Source: Mariniblastus sp. (GTDB taxonomy: Bacteria > Planctomycetota > Planctomycetia > Pirellulales > Pirellulaceae). Taken from it: a stretch of 37,257 bases of DNA. Positions within the stretch are counted from its first letter, which is position 1. Each line of letters begins with the position of its first letter. A program made the position numbers and the translations under genes. Positions 26,603 to 36,424 of this stretch are shown here, in pieces. Location: assembly GCA_022447555.1 (NCBI GenBank), contig JAKVBF010000021.1, forward strand, positions 1 through 37,257, given 5' to 3'. Below the pieces are notes generated by a model. It was not told where the DNA came from, ran no database searches, and was given only the letters and a program-made list of their open reading frames with translations.

Positions 26603-28753
26603 CTATTGCATCCGAGCCAATTCTCGACTGAGGTCTGTAAAGCCATTTTTTGTCGCCGACTCAGCCATCCTCTTTTGAAGTTTTCTAAGTTTAGACCCTT
26701 GAGCCAAGTCTCCTAAATTACTTCTCAAAAATCGAAGATACGCTTCAATACAGAGCCTCGAGTTGGATCGGTCCAAATCCGATTGGATCAATTGATTAAA
26801 GGTTTCTACCGATTCATTAACCAGATCGACGCGGGCCCATACACGCTCTTCTTGAAGGGACTCCAGAGCCAGGTCGACTTGCCCCGCTTGAATGGCAAGC
26901 AAGCGATTCAGTTCACACAAGGTTGCGCGTTCCTGCGTCTTATCGGCCGGCATACCAATCATCTGTTCGTCTAGCCGATCAACCCATGATAGGCATTCAT
27001 CTTTTGACAAAGATTCCAACGAACTGGGCATTCCCAAATCTTTTTTGACGGCCCGGACCTCGTCACTTTGAACGGCTTCACTCAAACCCTCGCTGGGGGT
27101 GTCGGGCCGCCCGATGGATGCAACATTCGTAGAGAGGTAGGTCCTCAAATAGCCCATGTCGTGGCCGCTTTCCTCGGCGATCAAAAGACAGTCGAACGCT
27201 CGGTCTCGATATTTCAAGTCGACGTTACGATTGGCCGCATAGAAAGCTGCTTTGTAGATGTTCCATGTCGGCACATCTTCTTTATCGGTGGACTCCGCCA
27301 AGGCCATTGCTAAACCGGCAGGTAATTCCATATAAGCGAATCGCAGATTTTCACCGGCAGACCTGATAATGATGTAGTCGTCGGCCGCTTCGACGACCGA
27401 TGCAAAGGTCTCTCGGATTGAAATATCACCGTCATTGGACTTGCCACTTGCTTTGACTTCTTCCCAGAAACCTTCCAAGTCACCCGACATTTCAACCACC
27501 GCTGCCGCGAGTTGAAACAACCTACCGCGCTCGGATTCACTGGATTGAACAGCCGCATCGGGGCCCAGTAATTCTTGAGCCTGCCTCCCTGCTTGGGCTG
27601 CCAATTCCGTATTTCGCTGAAACAATTGGCGATCAGCTCGCTGAAGCAGTCGACGAAAGGCGGCATTTTCGCCGAATGTTAGCGGGGTCGATGAGGGTTT
27701 GTTTACCGACTCATCCGATGGCTCATTCGCTACCGATGCAGATTCGACCATCGGTCTCTCTAGTGGTTTCGTATCAAGCAATTTTTCATTGGGCGAATCT
27801 TCATCTTTTTGAGAGGGCACTTGGGACATCTGGTTATCAGAATCTGCCATCACATCCGTGGTGATAGGGTCACTTAACGGATTCTTATCTGGCCCCAGGT
27901 TCGACCGCTGCCGAACAACTTTGGGGGGCTCTTCCACAGCGGGTTCGTCCATGACCGCGGATTGCGATAAAACGGTCGTTGGGTCCGCATCCCGATCCCC
28001 CGATTTTGTTGCCACCGCATCGGTTGGTAACGTCCCCACGCGGTTTTGTTCTCGGTCCATATACTGGAATACAAAATACAAGAGGCCACTAACACCGACG
28101 ACAAAGAAAAACATACTCGTCAAGGGCATAATCAGCGAGCTTGTGGTTCTGGACTTACTTTTAGAACGCACCTTGGAACGCACCTTAAACCGCCCGCTCA
28201 AAGATTCCGATTTCCCGAGGGACTCCAACCCCCCAATGCTTGGTTCACTAAAATTCATTTCGTCTTCGATCGATGGTTCGCTCTGCTTCACCTCGCCCAG
28301 AGGGATCGCCATCGGAATCGTTGAATCCCCATCCATCTTGATAGGCTGCGCGACGGCTGCTGGGCGAGTGTTGCCATCCTCGGCGTCAGCGTTCGTTCGG
28401 GCTTTGGGAGGCAGCATGTCTTCCATGCCCGGAGCGTCCAACGCCCCCTTGTTGTCGGCTCCATTCGGGTTGTTTGCTTTCGCTAACGCCCGATCAAATT
28501 TCGCGTCGTACACCGCGCGCTGGTCCGTGTCACTCAACGTCGCACCGGCCTTCTTGATGGCCTCCACCACGGATTTCATTTCTGGCGCTTCGAGGTCAGC
28601 CCCCTCGGCGCCGAGTTGCCGAAGGCGGTCCTCAACCGCTTGTTGAACCTGTTCGAGATCCGCAAACCGCGAAATTCCCAGTAACTGGTAATAATGGGGT
28701 CGGCGCGATTGGATTCCCAGTGCTTTGAGAATTGCGTTTTTTGATTTCGCCAT
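26603..28753 (-). CDS. Membrane protein with degenerate J-like N-terminal domain
   Basis: The 716-residue protein has an N-terminal J-like region (about 20-90) containing HYYQLLGISRFADLEQVQQ and LSDTDQRAVYDAKF. These match helices I and IV of DnaJ, but the HPD motif between helices II and III is absent. A disordered, acidic linker (about 95-200) precedes one membrane helix (about 205-230). A long Ser/Pro/Asp-rich region follows, then an alpha-helical C-terminal domain (about 360-716) that may be TPR-like or another solenoid. Without HPD it is unlikely to stimulate DnaK. A minus-strand TATAAT at 28848-28853 lies about 95 bp upstream. A scaffold role at the membrane is inferred. Confidence 0.8.
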   Translation of the reverse strand: MAKSKNAILKALGIQSRRPHYYQLLGISRFADLEQVQQAVEDRLRQLGAEGADLEAPEMKSVVEAIKKAGATLSDTDQRAVYDAKFDRALAKANNPNGADNKGALDAPGMEDMLPPKARTNADAEDGNTRPAAVAQPIKMDGDSTIPMAIPLGEVKQSEPSIEDEMNFSEPSIGGLESLGKSESLSGRFKVRSKVRSKSKSRTTSSLIMPLTSMFFFVVGVSGLLYFVFQYMDREQNRVGTLPTDAVATKSGDRDADPTTVLSQSAVMDEPAVEEPPKVVRQRSNLGPDKNPLSDPITTDVMADSDNQMSQVPSQKDEDSPNEKLLDTKPLERPMVESASVANEPSDESVNKPSSTPLTFGENAAFRRLLQRADRQLFQRNTELAAQAGRQAQELLGPDAAVQSSESERGRLFQLAAAVVEMSGDLEGFWEEVKASGKSNDGDISIRETFASVVEAADDYIIIRSAGENLRFAYMELPAGLAMALAESTDKEDVPTWNIYKAAFYAANRNVDLKYRDRAFDCLLIAEESGHDMGYLRTYLSTNVASIGRPDTPSEGLSEAVQSDEVRAVKKDLGMPSSLESLSKDECLSWVDRLDEQMIGMPADKTQERATLCELNRLLAIQAGQVDLALESLQEERVWARVDLVNESVETFNQLIQSDLDRSNSRLCIEAYLRFLRSNLGDLAQGSKLRKLQKRMAESATKNGFTDLSRELARMQ

Positions 28754-28967
28754 TTTTGTTGTGTGTTTTCTTTACCCTACCGAACAAAGTCACGCCGAAT
28801 GCCCTCAGGCATTGCTCTTATCATAATACGTTGTCACTCTGAATCCTATTATACGTTTTTAACCATCCGCTTTCATTTACGACCTTTGGACAAACAGAAC
28901 TCTGACGTAAAATCACGTTGGTTAGTTCCCTCACGATGAAGAAAACCAAAATGGGTTGATTCCAGCA

Positions 28968-30794
28968 ATGGAAAAACTGAATTCTCAATTCGCATCCGCA
29001 ACCTCATCGATTAAGGAGTATATCAATCTATCGGCCTATAAGTTTGTCGATTTGGATAACTTGGAAAGCCGCCGAACAGCGATTCTCAAGGTCAGTCGCG
29101 AACTGGGTTTAAAAGGGACGGTTTTGCTCAGTCCTGAGGGGATCAACTTATTCATCGCGGGTGAACGATCCAACGTCAAACGGTGGCTGGACTTCCTTTA
29201 CCAGCACCCCGAATATACCGATCTTCCCATCAAAGAAAGCCTATCGGACCATCAACCCTTCAGCCGAATGCTCGTTCGCATCAAAAAAGAAATCATTACG
29301 TTTGGCGTCGAAGGCATCGCACCCCAAAATCGCACCAGTCCAAAATTAGCAGCGGAACAACTAAAGCAATGGCTGGATGCTGGCAAGGATATTACCCTGC
29401 TCGACGTCCGCAACGACTACGAAGTTGATTTGGGCACCTTCGAACGAGCCACCCGAATTGGTGTTGATCATTTCCGCCAGTTCCCCGACGCGGTCCAAAC
29501 ACTGCCGGATGAGATGAAGACCAAACCGCTGGTCATGTTTTGCACGGGTGGAATCCGATGTGAGAAGGCGGGACCGTTTATGGAGCAACAAGGCTTCGAG
29601 GAGATTTATCAGCTGGACGGCGGCATTCTACGCTATTTTGAGGAGTGCGGTGGTGACCATTACAAAGGGGAATGTTTTGTCTTTGACAAACGTGTTGCCG
29701 TTGATCCAAACCTTCGCGAAACCGAGACCGAACAATGTTACGCCTGTCAACATCCTCTTACGGCGGAAGAACAAGCATCCGATCAATACCAACCCGGTCA
29801 GTCGTGCCCACATTGCTACCGTTCCCCCGACGAAATCATGCGCGAGAGAATCATGCTTCGTCAAGCCGCTATCAATCAACTGACGAGGACGTTGCCAGGT
29901 AGCCAACCCTATGACAATCAACGGCCTTTGAACGTCCCGGCCCGCTACGACCAATTTACAGTGATCAACTTTTTGTCGGCCTACCATCCACATGTCCCCC
30001 GGTCTCGTTGGCTAGAAGAAATTGATGGAGCTCGAATTCAATATCAAGGCAAGCCGGTTTCTGAATCAAAACGACTGCGGGCAGGCATGCGACTGGATCA
30101 TCTCATACCGGAAACGGTTGAGCCCGACGTCGCAGCGGACATAAAAATCCTATACGAGGACGATGATTTAATTATCGTCTCAAAACCGGCGCCACTGCCG
30201 ATGCACCCCTGCGGTCGGTTCAATCGCAATTCCTTGATCTACATTATCGACCAAGCTTTTCCCGGGGAAAAAATACGCATGGCGCACCGTCTGGATGCAA
30301 ACACCTCGGGTTGCGTCATTTTGTGCCGGAAAAAAGCGATCTGCCAGGACCTTCATCGGCAATTTGAATCTGGTCGGGTTGAAAAACTGTACCTTGCACG
30401 CGTACTTGGTCGGCCCGATTGGACCCACCACACATCGCGAGAACGGATTTCTACCGGACCCTCAACGGCGGGAGTTCGGCAAATTGATCCCGAAGGTTTA
30501 ACGGCCGAAACACGGTTCCAGAAAATTTCGGAGTTTAATGATGGAACATCGTTGATTCAGTGCCGCCCTATGACGGGACGCACGAATCAGATTCGACTCC
30601 ATTTGTGGAACAGCGGATTTCCGATTCAGGGGGACCCCGTATTCCTACCTTCTCACCAATTCGGCTCGAAGCAGACATTGGACGTCGGTTCGCCGCCCAT
30701 GTGTCTCCATGCATCGCAAATTGTGTTTGAACACCCTCGTTCGAAACAGCCGGTATCGATACAAACCGAATCACCCAGTTGGTGTTCAATTTGA
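28968..30794 (+). CDS. Fusion of TrhO-type tRNA U34 hydroxylase (rhodanese) and RluA-type pseudouridine synthase
   Basis: I use the ATG at 28968; the in-frame TTG at 28956 is less likely. The 608-residue protein has two enzymes. The first (about 1-300) is TrhO/YceA-like: an acylphosphatase-like N-terminus with LKGTVLLSPEGINLFIAG, a rhodanese domain with LLDVRNDYEVDLGTF, and an active loop FCTGGIRCEKAG (C192). A Cys-rich C-terminal motif contains CYACQHPL and CPHCY. TrhO makes 5-hydroxyuridine at tRNA position 34. The second (about 315-608) has an S4-like segment, then the RluA catalytic motif HRLDANTSG (D443), with KLYLARVLG and TGRTNQIRLHLW. RluA enzymes convert uridine to pseudouridine in rRNA or tRNA. 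Both active sites look intact. Confidence 0.92.
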   Translation: MEKLNSQFASATSSIKEYINLSAYKFVDLDNLESRRTAILKVSRELGLKGTVLLSPEGINLFIAGERSNVKRWLDFLYQHPEYTDLPIKESLSDHQPFSRMLVRIKKEIITFGVEGIAPQNRTSPKLAAEQLKQWLDAGKDITLLDVRNDYEVDLGTFERATRIGVDHFRQFPDAVQTLPDEMKTKPLVMFCTGGIRCEKAGPFMEQQGFEEIYQLDGGILRYFEECGGDHYKGECFVFDKRVAVDPNLRETETEQCYACQHPLTAEEQASDQYQPGQSCPHCYRSPDEIMRERIMLRQAAINQLTRTLPGSQPYDNQRPLNVPARYDQFTVINFLSAYHPHVPRSRWLEEIDGARIQYQGKPVSESKRLRAGMRLDHLIPETVEPDVAADIKILYEDDDLIIVSKPAPLPMHPCGRFNRNSLIYIIDQAFPGEKIRMAHRLDANTSGCVILCRKKAICQDLHRQFESGRVEKLYLARVLGRPDWTHHTSRERISTGPSTAGVRQIDPEGLTAETRFQKISEFNDGTSLIQCRPMTGRTNQIRLHLWNSGFPIQGDPVFLPSHQFGSKQTLDVGSPPMCLHASQIVFEHPRSKQPVSIQTESPSWCSI

Positions 30795-31070
30795 ACCCCC
30801 CAACCGGTCGAAAAAATACAAAATAGCCGGAGGCCTTGGGTTTCCTTGGTTTCCCCTTGAAGCGGTCGTTAGGCTTTAAATACCCACAACACTCCAAGAG
30901 AGTTGGCCTAAACCACGGACATTTCCCGTATAATTAGGTATCTTGCCGTTTTTGGGTTAAAACAGAAAATAATATCGCCCAGACGCACATTGTATACGTA
31001 AAGGGTGCGAGGCGCAGTGATTTACTTCGCAGCCACACTCATTGAGTCTGACTCAGTCTTAGGAATCCTC

Positions 31071-33194
31071 ATGGTAGTTGTAAAGAAACGACACTGGCTT
31101 TTCTACTCGGCCAGTCTTTTGATCATCGGAACGTTCACTTTGTTAACGGGGACCGTTTTCGCTCATGACTCGTCCGAGTCGACCCGTTCTGTGAGTCACC
31201 TACCTCGCGAGCAAGCTTCCAAAATGTCGAATCAAATCGACGCATTGGTACAGGCCAAGTTGGCGGAACACGGACAGTCCCGAAACCGTCCCGCGTCCGA
31301 CGAGATTTTTCTTCGCCGCGCTTACTTAGACATCATTGGCCGGATTCCAACCCTCGAAGAGGCCAAACGCTTTTTAAACTCCAAAGATCGCAACAAGCGG
31401 CAAAAACTGATTGACCAACTCCTCGACTCCTACGGTTACGTCAGTCGCCAATACAACTTCATCGCCGATCTTTTAAGGATCAAGAGCAAGGTTCGCAACC
31501 AACTGACCGGCCAACCTTACATCGATTATGTCAAGGACTCACTTTACGAGAACAAACCTTACGATGAATTCGTTCGTGAGCTACTCGTGGCCCAAGGTTC
31601 AAACATGGAACGAGGCAACGGCGCTGTTGGGTACTACCTACGTGACTACAACATGCCCGAAGACAATATGTCGAATACCGTCCGCGTCTTCCTGGGAACA
31701 CGACTCGAATGCGCTCAGTGTCACGACCACCCATTTGACAAATGGACACAGAGACAATATTTCGAAATGGTGGCATTCACTGGCGGAATGAATTTCCGGC
31801 TAAACACGCCTTACTCCGAAAACGCCGAAGACATCAAAAACCTTCGCCGCGATCCTTCAATTAATCAACAGACGAAGGCCGTTCTTCGCCGATTGGTCGA
31901 TCCCATGACCTTTGGTGTTGTGGGCACAGGGACCGGTTTGGCACGTCTTCCCGAAGGATTCATGGGAGATGACGGTGATGAATTCGATATCGTTACGGCA
32001 AAAACCATGTTCGAGGGGGATGAATTGGTTGCCCCTAAACCGATGTCCAAATCCAACAAGGCTTCGCGGGCCCGAAATCGAAATCCGCAACAAATAAAAG
32101 GAGCCCGTAACATCGGCTCGCGTGACGCCTATGCCAATTGGATGACCGATTCTACCAATCCTCGGTTCGCAAAAGTGTTCGTCAATCGCCTCTGGAAACA
32201 GGCAATGGGTCTTGGCTTAGTTGAACCCGTCGACGTCTTCGAAGACGGAACCGTCGCCTCGAACCCAGAGCTTCTCGATTACCTAACGCAGGCGTTTATC
32301 GACTTGAACTACGATATGAAACAGATGCTCCGCATCATCTATAACACCAAGACTTATCAGGCTAAAGCCTACCCAAAAGACGTCCTTAAAAGCGCAGAAT
32401 ACTATTTCAACGGGCCTATCGTGCGCCGGATGTCAGCCGAACAAATCTGGGATTCGCTGTTGACAATGACCGTCCCAGATACGGATCAACGCCAATCCGC
32501 CCGTAGCAACAACCGCTTAGATCGCTACGTGGGTGGAGACGACATCTACGAAACCTATGATAAGCTTCACGAAATGACCGCCGACGAATTAGTCGATCTG
32601 GCAAAATCGGTTTCGAGTGGTGGCAAATCGATGCAAAATATGATGGCCTCCGACCGTCGTAAAAAAACGCAAGCCAATGCCCGCATGCAGCAAGCCCGAA
32701 AAAAATTGACCAATGAGATTCGAGCGGCAAGAAAACAAGGGAACTCGGCCAAGGTTCGGCGTCTGATGAACCAACTGAATTCGATGGCGGAAGAGACGCG
32801 GAAACAATCTGGGGGCAGCGGCATGTACCGGGCCTCGGAAATCTCATCACCCGCGCCGGCCGGCCATTTCCTGCGGGAATTTGGTCAGTCGGATCGGGAA
32901 ACGATTGAGAATGCGAATTCCGAACCTTCGGTGACTCAGGCACTCTCTTTAATGAACGGTTACATCGAAACACGCATTGCCAAGAATTCAACCACCGTTT
33001 TGATGCAAAACATCTATGAAGCGGCTCCTAAAGACCGAGTGGATGCGGTTTACCTGACCATGCTCGGGCGAAAACCGACCAAGGTCGAAGAAGCGGGTTG
33101 GGTGAAGGATTCCAAAAACCAAACGGCGGCCCAAGTCATTTCTGACTTGATCTGGACCTTGGCCAATTCCAACGAGTTCATTTTCATTAAATAG
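31071..33194 (+). CDS. DUF1549/DUF1553 planctomycete cytochrome-like protein
   Basis: The start at 31071 has AGGA 8 nt upstream and a signal peptide (VVVKKRHWLFYSASLLIIGT..., cleavage near FAH-DS); an earlier GTG at 31005 adds 22 unlikely residues. The DUF1549 (PSCyt2) region contains FLRRAYLDIIGRIPTLEEA, YDEFVRELL and LECAQCHDHPFDKW, a CxxCH heme-like motif. The DUF1553 (PSD1) region contains NWMTDSTNPRFAKVFVNRLW and GLGLVEPVDVF. A Lys/Arg-rich, Met-rich insert (about 505-580) is unusual. These proteins are strongly expanded in planctomycetes and are usually paired with DUF1501 proteins, as here, 51 bp downstream. Function is not established; involvement with polysaccharide use or electron transfer is suspected. 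Confidence 0.92.
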   Translation: MVVVKKRHWLFYSASLLIIGTFTLLTGTVFAHDSSESTRSVSHLPREQASKMSNQIDALVQAKLAEHGQSRNRPASDEIFLRRAYLDIIGRIPTLEEAKRFLNSKDRNKRQKLIDQLLDSYGYVSRQYNFIADLLRIKSKVRNQLTGQPYIDYVKDSLYENKPYDEFVRELLVAQGSNMERGNGAVGYYLRDYNMPEDNMSNTVRVFLGTRLECAQCHDHPFDKWTQRQYFEMVAFTGGMNFRLNTPYSENAEDIKNLRRDPSINQQTKAVLRRLVDPMTFGVVGTGTGLARLPEGFMGDDGDEFDIVTAKTMFEGDELVAPKPMSKSNKASRARNRNPQQIKGARNIGSRDAYANWMTDSTNPRFAKVFVNRLWKQAMGLGLVEPVDVFEDGTVASNPELLDYLTQAFIDLNYDMKQMLRIIYNTKTYQAKAYPKDVLKSAEYYFNGPIVRRMSAEQIWDSLLTMTVPDTDQRQSARSNNRLDRYVGGDDIYETYDKLHEMTADELVDLAKSVSSGGKSMQNMMASDRRKKTQANARMQQARKKLTNEIRAARKQGNSAKVRRLMNQLNSMAEETRKQSGGSGMYRASEISSPAPAGHFLREFGQSDRETIENANSEPSVTQALSLMNGYIETRIAKNSTTVLMQNIYEAAPKDRVDAVYLTMLGRKPTKVEEAGWVKDSKNQTAAQVISDLIWTLANSNEFIFIK

Positions 33195-33245
33195 TTTTCG
33201 ACTTACAACACCACGTTACGTCACAGTAAAGATCAGGAATAGCAA

Positions 33246-34535
33246 ATGGCTTTTTTCTTACCGCAATCCTCAACCCGTCGTAGCTTCGTTTCCGGAGCCG
33301 CCAAATCCATTCTGGGTGTGGGGATGTTGCCGATGTTGCCAAAGATGGGACACGCCAGTGCCCGCAACGCGAAACAGGGTGGAACCGCAAAATCGGTGAT
33401 CTACGTTTATCTCAATGGTGGAATGAGTCATATCGACTCCTTCGACACCAAACCGGGCAGTGAAACGCAGGGTCCCGTCGAAACTCTGAAAACCTCCGCT
33501 GACGGCGTTCGCGTTAGTCAGTACTTCCCTCAGCTTGCGAAGCAGATGCATCATGTATCGGTCATTAATTCATTGAATTCGACCGCGGGAGCCCACGCTC
33601 AGGGCCGTTACTACATGCATACCGGCTACACGCTTCGAGGAACGGTTCGGCATCCTGATTTGGGCGCATGGAACTCGTACCACAACGGAAAACGGAACCC
33701 AGGATTACCGGCCAACGTCAGGATTGGTGGTAGTAGTGATGGCAACGGCGCCGGATTCCTAGAATCCAGTCATGGAGCACTCCCCATTGGTAGCCCTACC
33801 GCCGGTTTGCAATACAGCGAACTCCCCAAAGGGGTCGATTACGAGCGTTTCAACCGCCGCATGGCACGCCTCAAGCGAATGAACAGACGGTTCACCGACG
33901 AATACGACACGAAACAGGCCCGCGCCTATGCGGCGATGTACGACGAAGCGGTCAAACTGATGAAGAGCGACGACATCAAATCGTTTGATCTCACTCTTGA
34001 AGACCAAACGACCCGAGACCGTTATGGTGACAACCCACTCGGGCAAGGCTGCCTGCTGGCTCGCCGATTAGTCGAGAAAGGGGTTGGCTTCATCGAAGTG
34101 AACGACGGTGGTTGGGACACGCATGATGATAACTTTGGACGATTGGCGGACAAAACAGCTCCGCTGGACCAAGCCCTGTCAGCGCTGCTATCGGATCTCG
34201 AACAGCGGGGACTGCTGAATGACACCCTTGTCGTGTTGGCGACCGAATTTGGCCGCACGCCGACCATTCAAACCGACCGAAACAATGGACGCAATCATTA
34301 CCCACAAGCCTTCAGCTGTTTGCTGGCCGGCGGTGGTGTAAAAGGTGGTTACGTCCATGGAAAAACCGATGAAGAGGGTCGAGAGGTCATCGAAGACCTT
34401 GTCACCGTTCCCGATTTCAATGCCACCATCGGCCACGCCATGGGGTTGCCACTGGACAAAAAGGTTATGTCCCCCTCGATGCGGCCCTTCACGGTCGCCG
34501 ACAAAGGGGAGCCGGTTCTGAAAGTCTTTTCCTAG
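33246..34535 (+). CDS. DUF1501 secreted protein (sulfatase-like fold), Tat-type leader
   Basis: The 429-residue protein has a twin-arginine-like leader (STRRSFVSGAAKSILGVGML) and a DUF1501 domain: VIYVYLNGGMSHIDSFDTKPG, HAQGRYYMHTGYTLRG, IEVNDGGWDTHDDNF and LVVLATEFGRTPTIQ. DUF1501 proteins belong to the alkaline phosphatase/sulfatase-like superfamily. Catalytic activity is not established; a formylglycine CxPxR site is absent. AGGA lies 9 nt before the ATG. It follows the DUF1549/DUF1553 gene by 51 bp, the standard planctomycete pairing. Confidence 0.93.
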   Translation: MAFFLPQSSTRRSFVSGAAKSILGVGMLPMLPKMGHASARNAKQGGTAKSVIYVYLNGGMSHIDSFDTKPGSETQGPVETLKTSADGVRVSQYFPQLAKQMHHVSVINSLNSTAGAHAQGRYYMHTGYTLRGTVRHPDLGAWNSYHNGKRNPGLPANVRIGGSSDGNGAGFLESSHGALPIGSPTAGLQYSELPKGVDYERFNRRMARLKRMNRRFTDEYDTKQARAYAAMYDEAVKLMKSDDIKSFDLTLEDQTTRDRYGDNPLGQGCLLARRLVEKGVGFIEVNDGGWDTHDDNFGRLADKTAPLDQALSALLSDLEQRGLLNDTLVVLATEFGRTPTIQTDRNNGRNHYPQAFSCLLAGGGVKGGYVHGKTDEEGREVIEDLVTVPDFNATIGHAMGLPLDKKVMSPSMRPFTVADKGEPVLKVFS

Positions 34536-34838
34536 ACACGCCCACCGTCGTGCCCATGGCAAACAAGGCGACCTCACGCAGCACCCTCCGAAACCTTACC
34601 CAAAAGCCGATCAAAACGGGAAGGGGAGTTTTCTCCTTTCCCAAAGGGATGCGTTGCTACGGCAAACGTCCCAACGAGCCACAAAGCACCAGGTACCAAT
34701 GGCAGTCGGGCAACTCGCCCCCTTTTTATGGTTAACCAAACTTCTCGGCGTGAGAAAAAAGAGTTGAATAACGTAGTTGAGTGACATGACAGACACCGGC
34801 TAAAATGGGGATATCCGATCCACACTTTATTCGGAGCT
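34536..34838 (+). other. Intergenic region between DUF1501 and sulfatase genes
   Basis: These 303 bp contain an imperfect hairpin (34618-34642, GGGAAGG...CTTTCCC) without a T-tract. A 4-bp GGGC/GCCC hairpin followed by CCTTTTT (34708-34727) might act as a weak terminator. No gene or RNA was recognised. Confidence 0.5.
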
Positions 34839-36353
34839 ATGGTGGCTATTCCACAACTCAACCTCCACGTTTTATCTCTCCTCGTCATCAGCTCGATTTG
34901 GTTTATTGAGCCGACCTGTCCGAAAGCGACGGCGCAAGCTCCGCAGCAACCTGATGTCTTATTCCTTTCCATCGATGACCTGAACGACTGGATTGGTCCC
35001 TTGAGTGGCCACCCTCAGGCAATCACTCCTAACTTGGACCGACTCGCCAAACGGGCCGTCGTCTTCACCGACGCGCATTGCCAAGCTCCGATCTGTAACC
35101 CCTCTCGCATCAGTCTGTTAACAGGTCGCCTACCTTCAACCACTGGAGTCTACTATCTCTCTCCCTTGATTCGTCAGTGCGCCACAACAAAACATGCCGT
35201 TACGCTCCCTCAGTATTTCTCCAAACACGGTTACCTAACACTGGGAGTTGGCAAAACCTTTCACACCGAGGGCCCAAAGGAGTTCGACGTATATGGCGGA
35301 AAGTTTGGTGGCATGGGCCCACGTCAGAAGACAAACCTTAATTGTGATCACGTGCACCCTCTCTGGGATTGGGGCCCCTTACCGATTGCTGATCAAGTCA
35401 TGCCGGATCACCAAGTGACCGACTGGGCTATTGAACAACTCACACAATCGCCCAAGCAACCCCGTTTCATGGCCGTTGGATTTTTCCGGCCCCACGTCCC
35501 GCTTTATGTGCCCGAGAAATGGTTCGAACCCTTCCCACTTGAATCGATCGAACTGCCTCTTGTCCCCGAAGATGACCTTCGGGATATCTCCCGATTTGCC
35601 CAAGACCTGACGTGGGGCGCTGTCGCCCCTCGGCACACCTGGTTTCAGGAACAACCCGAGCAATGGAAAAAAGCGGTTCAGGCCTATTTGGCCAGCATCG
35701 CTTTCGTCGACCATCAAGTTGGGCGGTTGCTGGATACCCTCGAACAATCTGAGCGGGGTTCCAACACCATCATCGTGATGTGGTCCGATCATGGATTCCA
35801 TTTGGGTACTAAAGAGCGCTGGGGCAAACGATCGCTCTGGACCGACTCGACTCGGGTCCCGTTAATGATCGCCACCCCTTCGATGAAACAGGGGACTCGG
35901 TGCCAGGCACCGGTCGGATTGATCGACCTGTTCCCCACCCTCACCGATTTGTGCCAACTCCCACCCAAACAAGACCTCGAGGGTCATAGTCTCGTCCCGT
36001 TATTGAACCAGCCAAAACTGACATGGCCGCACGCCGTTTTAACGCAATTTGGCCCCAACAATGACGCCGTTCGGACCTCTGATTGGACACTCATTCAATA
36101 TGAGGATGCATCCGTTGAACTGTATGACCGCAAATCCGATCCCCATGAGTTCCAGAATCTGGCCGGTCAGGAGGTTTATCGGCCAAACATAGCGGAGCTT
36201 CGCGAACACTTCCCCCAGACACGAGCCGCGTTGGCACCCGGTAGTGCGCATTTGGATGCGCGTCCCGGTTCACCCGTCGATATTGATGGCCCGCCGGATT
36301 TTGATCGAATGTGGGGCAGAAGGCGTTCCAACGACCCACCCAAAGATCCTTGA
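34839..36353 (+). CDS. Secreted sulfatase, iduronate-2-sulfatase-like
   Basis: The 504-residue protein begins with a hydrophobic signal segment (about 8-24). The sulfatase domain has DVLFLSIDDLNDW, with metal-binding D46 and D47. The formylglycine motif is C86-N-P-S-R90 in APICNPSRISLLTGR, a Cys-type CxPxR site needing conversion to formylglycine. FFRPHVPLYVPEKWF and WSDHGFHLGTKERWGKRSLW follow, as in iduronate-2-sulfatase-like enzymes. Such enzymes remove sulfate esters from polysaccharides, and planctomycetes carry many of them. The natural substrate cannot be read from the sequence. No maturase is in the window. Confidence 0.94.
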   Translation: MVAIPQLNLHVLSLLVISSIWFIEPTCPKATAQAPQQPDVLFLSIDDLNDWIGPLSGHPQAITPNLDRLAKRAVVFTDAHCQAPICNPSRISLLTGRLPSTTGVYYLSPLIRQCATTKHAVTLPQYFSKHGYLTLGVGKTFHTEGPKEFDVYGGKFGGMGPRQKTNLNCDHVHPLWDWGPLPIADQVMPDHQVTDWAIEQLTQSPKQPRFMAVGFFRPHVPLYVPEKWFEPFPLESIELPLVPEDDLRDISRFAQDLTWGAVAPRHTWFQEQPEQWKKAVQAYLASIAFVDHQVGRLLDTLEQSERGSNTIIVMWSDHGFHLGTKERWGKRSLWTDSTRVPLMIATPSMKQGTRCQAPVGLIDLFPTLTDLCQLPPKQDLEGHSLVPLLNQPKLTWPHAVLTQFGPNNDAVRTSDWTLIQYEDASVELYDRKSDPHEFQNLAGQEVYRPNIAELREHFPQTRAALAPGSAHLDARPGSPVDIDGPPDFDRMWGRRRSNDPPKDP

Positions 36354-36390
36354 GCTATCCTCAGGCCAGCTTCCCCCCTCCCTTTCCATG

Positions 36391-36424
36391 GCAAATCCTC
36401 AGCCCCTGCAAATCCTCAGCCCCT
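36391..36424. repeat. Perfect 17-bp tandem duplication
   Basis: GCAAATCCTCAGCCCCT occurs twice head to tail (36391-36407 and 36408-36424). A degenerate third piece (CAAAGCCTCAG) follows. It lies in non-coding sequence past the sulfatase gene. Confidence 0.9.

Noticed and set aside
28831-28853. TTGTCA...TATTAT as a plus-strand promoter for the TrhO-RluA gene
   Set aside because: The spacer is only about 10 bp, too short for a sigma-70-type promoter.
30903-30934. TTGGCC...TATAAT upstream of the DUF1549 gene
   Set aside because: The -10 box is perfect but the spacer is 20 bp, so I did not list it as a promoter.
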